64,000 bases of DNA from an uncultured Lachnospiraceae bacterium (GTDB lineage Bacteria; Bacillota; Clostridia; Lachnospirales; Lachnospiraceae): contig CANQRW010000006.1 of assembly GCA_947626365.1 (NCBI GenBank), positions 23,353 through 87,352 of the forward strand, in the 5' to 3' direction. Below the pieces are notes generated by a model. That model searched no databases and was not told where the DNA came from. It was given only the letters and a program-made list of their open reading frames with translations. Positions 62,830 to 64,000 of this stretch are shown here, one piece after another (the stretch's first letter is position 1; the number at the start of each line of letters is the position of its first letter). Position numbers and translations under genes: made by a program.

Positions 62830-63880
62830 AAGACAATACCTCCCGCAGCGATCGGACCAATCTCTCATTCTCATCATGCATCCGCACCGCCGCCCGATAC
62901 CAGGTGTCATCCAGGCCGCGGTAGCTGCCGCACTCCCGAAGCAGAATCCCTTTCTTTCCCAAAGGCTCCGCCAGCGGCACACCGCATTGGAAAAGCAGGA
63001 AATTGGCCTGGCCAGGGCACACACGGAGTCCCAGCTTTTTCAGCTGCGCAGCCAGCCAGGGTCGTTCGGTCTGAACCAGGGCCCGAACCTGCCGGACATA
63101 ATCCTTCTCCTTCAGGGCAGCCAGACCGGCAGCCTGGGCCAGAGATGACACAGACCAGGGCGGCCCGGCCAATGCCATTGTTCTTAGCAGATCCGTGTCG
63201 GAGCTGAGACAATACCCCAGCCGCACGCCTGCCATGGCGTATAATTTAGTAAAAGACCTTAATATCAGCAGATTTTTCGATCCGGAAAGTTCGCAAGTCA
63301 GACTGTGATCCTCCGGACTATCGAGGAAATCGCAGAAGCATTCGTCCAGAACCAGCAGCGCTCCCGCCGCCTGGCAGCGTTCCAGAATCGAAAGCAGCAA
63401 TGACTGCGGTATGGCCGTTCCGGCAGGATTACCCGGCTGGCAGAGAAACACCATATCCACATCCGGGCTGATAGCCTCCAGTATTCTTTCGTCGGGAACA
63501 AAGTTATGTTCTTCCTGCAGATTATAGTATGTGATCCTGCAGTCCGCCGCCTGCAGTGCCGCCTCATATTCCCCAAAAGCCGGCGCAGTCAGAAGAGCCC
63601 TTCCGGGACGGCAGGCCAGAACCCCGCGAAAGATCAGATCGGCAGCTCCATTTCCGCAGAGAATCCACTCTGCCGGTATTCCCTGCTGCTCTGCTATCCC
63701 GCCGCGCAGCCTGCGGCAGAGAGGATCGGGATAGCGGTCTGCTTCTGCAGCCGTTTCCTCCACGGCCCGGCGGACGCCGTCAGGAACGCCCAGCGGGCTG
63801 ACATTGACAGAGAAATCCAGGGGGGCACAGCCATATTCCTCCTCAAATCCGGCCCAGTCTCCTCCATGTACCCGTTTCAC
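62822..63880 (-). CDS. cobD: threonine-phosphate decarboxylase (CobD-type)
   Basis: GTG 63880 is used: GGGAGG is 7 nt upstream and the protein begins VKRVHGGDWAGFEEEYG as usual. About 352 residues. PLP aminotransferase fold: DFSVNVSPLGVPDGV, GNGAADLIFRG, LCQPGNPAGTAI, VLDECFCDFL and the lysine site LRSFTKLYAMAGVRLGY. It makes (R)-1-amino-2-propanol phosphate for the cobalamin nucleotide loop. Full length; first visible gene of the cobalamin operon, which probably continues past the right edge. Confidence 0.93.
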   Translation of the reverse strand: MKRVHGGDWAGFEEEYGCAPLDFSVNVSPLGVPDGVRRAVEETAAEADRYPDPLCRRLRGGIAEQQGIPAEWILCGNGAADLIFRGVLACRPGRALLTAPAFGEYEAALQAADCRITYYNLQEEHNFVPDERILEAISPDVDMVFLCQPGNPAGTAIPQSLLLSILERCQAAGALLVLDECFCDFLDSPEDHSLTCELSGSKNLLILRSFTKLYAMAGVRLGYCLSSDTDLLRTMALAGPPWSVSSLAQAAGLAALKEKDYVRQVRALVQTERPWLAAQLKKLGLRVCPGQANFLLFQCGVPLAEPLGKKGILLRECGSYRGLDDTWYRAAVRMHDENERLVRSLREVLSYG

Positions 63881-63913
63881 AGAATCGCCTCCCATCATCT
63901 TTTGCAGTGTCAC

Positions 63914-64000
63914 ACTGATATTGTCACACTTCCAAACATGCCGTGCGGCATGCCCTCCTTACGTCGTTCCTGCCTTACGGCACAAACAATACATGAATCC
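63914..64000 (-). other. upstream edge with palindrome and open frame
   Basis: Minus-strand reading is open from the right edge to a stop at about 63913, ending in a MPHGMFGSVTISV-like peptide behind AAGGAGG. It contains the palindrome CATGCCG-TG-CGGCATG (63937-63952). It may be the tail of another gene or only leader; I cannot tell. Confidence 0.2.

Noticed and set aside
60249..63880. Cobalamin riboswitch for the cobD-cobQ-cbiC genes
   Set aside because: No B12-box-like sequence is visible inside the window; if present it lies past the right edge.
1..64000. tRNA, rRNA, IS elements and prophage genes
   Set aside because: No cloverleaf-like sequences, conserved rRNA stretches, DDE transposase genes or phage structural genes were recognised on either strand.

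Overview
The window looks like chromosome from an anaerobic, fermentative Clostridia, most likely a gut Lachnospiraceae (inference). The supporting content is a NAD-linked HydABC-type [FeFe] hydrogenase with accessory genes, a second monomeric [FeFe] hydrogenase, a long BadF-type acyl-CoA dehydratase activase, a Lachnospiraceae-style cell-wall-binding repeat, an Rpn/PD-(D/E)XK protein, three AAA_14/DUF4143 ATPases and anaerobic cobalamin genes. No rRNA, tRNA, CRISPR array, prophage or intact insertion sequence was seen. Two stretches are clearly AT-richer than the rest: the XRE/ImmA/PIN module (21.6-23.6 kb) and the MFS gene with its promoter region (44.7-46.2 kb).

Layout. 1-14.06 kb (minus strand): a surface-fibre operon. 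It starts with a 2514-residue secreted adhesin, followed by four small TasA/camelysin-like proteins, a SipW-type signal peptidase, and a fifth TasA-like protein with a C-terminal sorting signal that runs off the left edge. 14.5-16.9 kb: an Rpn-like nuclease and an SARP/BTAD regulator split by a 7-C homopolymer frameshift. 17.1-21.5 kb: a 1463-residue dehydratase activase. 21.6-23.5 kb: a toxin-antitoxin-like XRE / ImmA-IrrE / PIN trio. 23.8-30.0 kb: glyA, recJ, a YgjP-like metalloprotease, a beta-lactamase-fold hydrolase, a GntR regulator and kduI. 30.2-32.7 kb: a polar amino-acid ABC transporter. 32.9-36.8 kb: a YwaF-like membrane protein, a polysaccharide deacetylase, an AlgJ-like secreted protein and a small secreted protein. 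37-39.5 kb: a MalY/PatB enzyme and an AAA_14 ATPase.

39.8-46.9 kb: a six-gene operon (MFS, MalY/PatB C-S lyase, RidA, M19 dipeptidase, APC permease, TRIC-type membrane protein) divergent from a YheO-type regulator. The order suggests uptake and breakdown of Cys-Gly or cysteine S-conjugates, with RidA clearing the 2-aminoacrylate. 47-49.7 kb: two divergent AAA_14 ATPases around a perfect 17-bp inverted repeat. 49.9-60.2 kb: the hydrogenase region. One operon (minus) carries a DRTGG protein, an anti-sigma-type ATPase, an [FeFe]-hydrogenase-like sensor, another DRTGG protein and a PHP phosphoesterase. The divergent operon (plus) carries hydC, a HATPase, a 2Fe-2S protein, hydB and hydA. A group-B-type hydrogenase faces it. 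60.4-63.9 kb: cobalamin genes cobD-type decarboxylase, cobQ and cbiC.

The most unusual items are the multi-subunit SipW fibre operon with its giant adhesin and odd leader, a dispersed hairpin family whose loop is fixed while its stem varies, the putative cysteine-conjugate operon, and the sensor-like hydrogenase with its DRTGG/ATPase/PHP partners.
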